From contig CAAFMK010000003.1 of the NCBI GenBank assembly GCA_900763995.1, positions 1 to 6,958 on the forward strand: a stretch of DNA of 6,958 bases, read 5' to 3'. A model generated the notes under the pieces. It made no database searches, was not told the origin of the DNA, and was given only the letters and a program-made list of their open reading frames with translations. This stretch comes from an uncultured Oscillospiraceae bacterium (lineage in GTDB: Bacteria > Bacillota > Clostridia > Oscillospirales > Oscillospiraceae). Shown in pieces: positions 6,837 through 6,958 of the stretch (its first letter is position 1; each line of letters starts with the position of its first letter). Position numbers and translations under genes: made by a program.

Positions 6837-6844
6837 TCCTCTCT
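6837..6844 (-). promoter_or_regulatory. Ribosome binding site that decides the SWIM gene start
   Basis: AGAGAGGA on the minus strand lies 10 nt before the ATG at 6826. The in-frame ATG at 6877 has no purine-rich site upstream, so the downstream start is preferred. Confidence 0.7.
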
Positions 6845-6890
6845 ATCATATGTCAACTCAGAATGGTCCTTTTGCATATCAGTTATCCAG

Positions 6891-6899
6891 ATTATAGCA
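6891..6899 (-). promoter_or_regulatory. Extended -10 promoter of the SWIM-HEAT operon
   Basis: The minus strand reads TGCTATAAT, a perfect -10 box with the extended TGn element. At the correct spacing upstream there is only a T-rich stretch, not a good -35, which is common for extended -10 promoters. The start point would be near 6884, leaving a leader of about 57 nt before the SWIM ATG at 6826. A TTGACA at 6946-6951 on the same strand lies too far away (about 49 nt) to pair with this -10. Confidence 0.6.
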
Positions 6900-6958
6900 A
6901 ATGATATGGAAGAAAAAAAGATTTCTGGAGAAACTTGTGCTTCTTTGTCAAGTAAAGT

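Noticed and set aside
6827..6877. An N-terminal extension of the SWIM protein to the in-frame ATG at 6877
   Set aside because: No ribosome binding site precedes it, it sits a few bases from the predicted transcript start, and the residues added do not fit the family N-terminus, which begins at the ATG at 6826.
6946..6951. A perfect TTGACA on the minus strand considered as the -35 of the SWIM promoter
   Set aside because: It lies about 49 nt from the TATAAT, and nothing like a -10 box occurs 16-19 nt downstream of it.

Overview
The window looks like chromosomal DNA from a Gram-positive Clostridia-type Firmicute, possibly Oscillospirales. The evidence is strong AGGAGG-like ribosome binding sites, moderate GC in the genes, and a division operon made of ftsE, ftsX and a secreted coiled-coil M23 murein hydrolase of the PcsB/CwlO type. 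The taxon is an inference from gene style and was not tested by a search.

Left edge (1-389): AT-rich sequence. An open frame on the minus strand runs off the left edge and may be a partial or decayed gene. The rest (about 180-389) holds no convincing gene; it contains a candidate promoter for the rightward operon at 283-311.

Rightward operon (390-3356): ftsE (ABC ATPase), ftsX (four-helix membrane subunit, overlapping ftsE), a tiny single-helix membrane protein, and a secreted M23 endopeptidase with long coiled coils. The expected working model is that FtsE ATP hydrolysis moves FtsX, which switches on the extracellular hydrolase at the division site. The small membrane protein sits between the transporter and its likely effector, so it is a natural candidate accessory subunit. 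A strong intrinsic terminator (3364-3406) closes the operon.

Leftward operon (6826 down to 3451): an extended -10 promoter near the right edge drives a 479-aa SWIM zinc-finger protein. A 640-aa, mostly helical, HEAT-like protein follows after 13 nt and is probably translationally coupled. SWIM proteins of this exact type (CSC-PSRQFP-CKH) are known from loci with MoxR-type AAA ATPases and vWA proteins, such as the yehLMPQ group. No ATPase or vWA gene is visible here, so this is either one arm of such a system with partners beyond the right edge, or a reduced stand-alone pair. It is the least characterised content of the window.

The two operons converge on the terminator region and look functionally unrelated.
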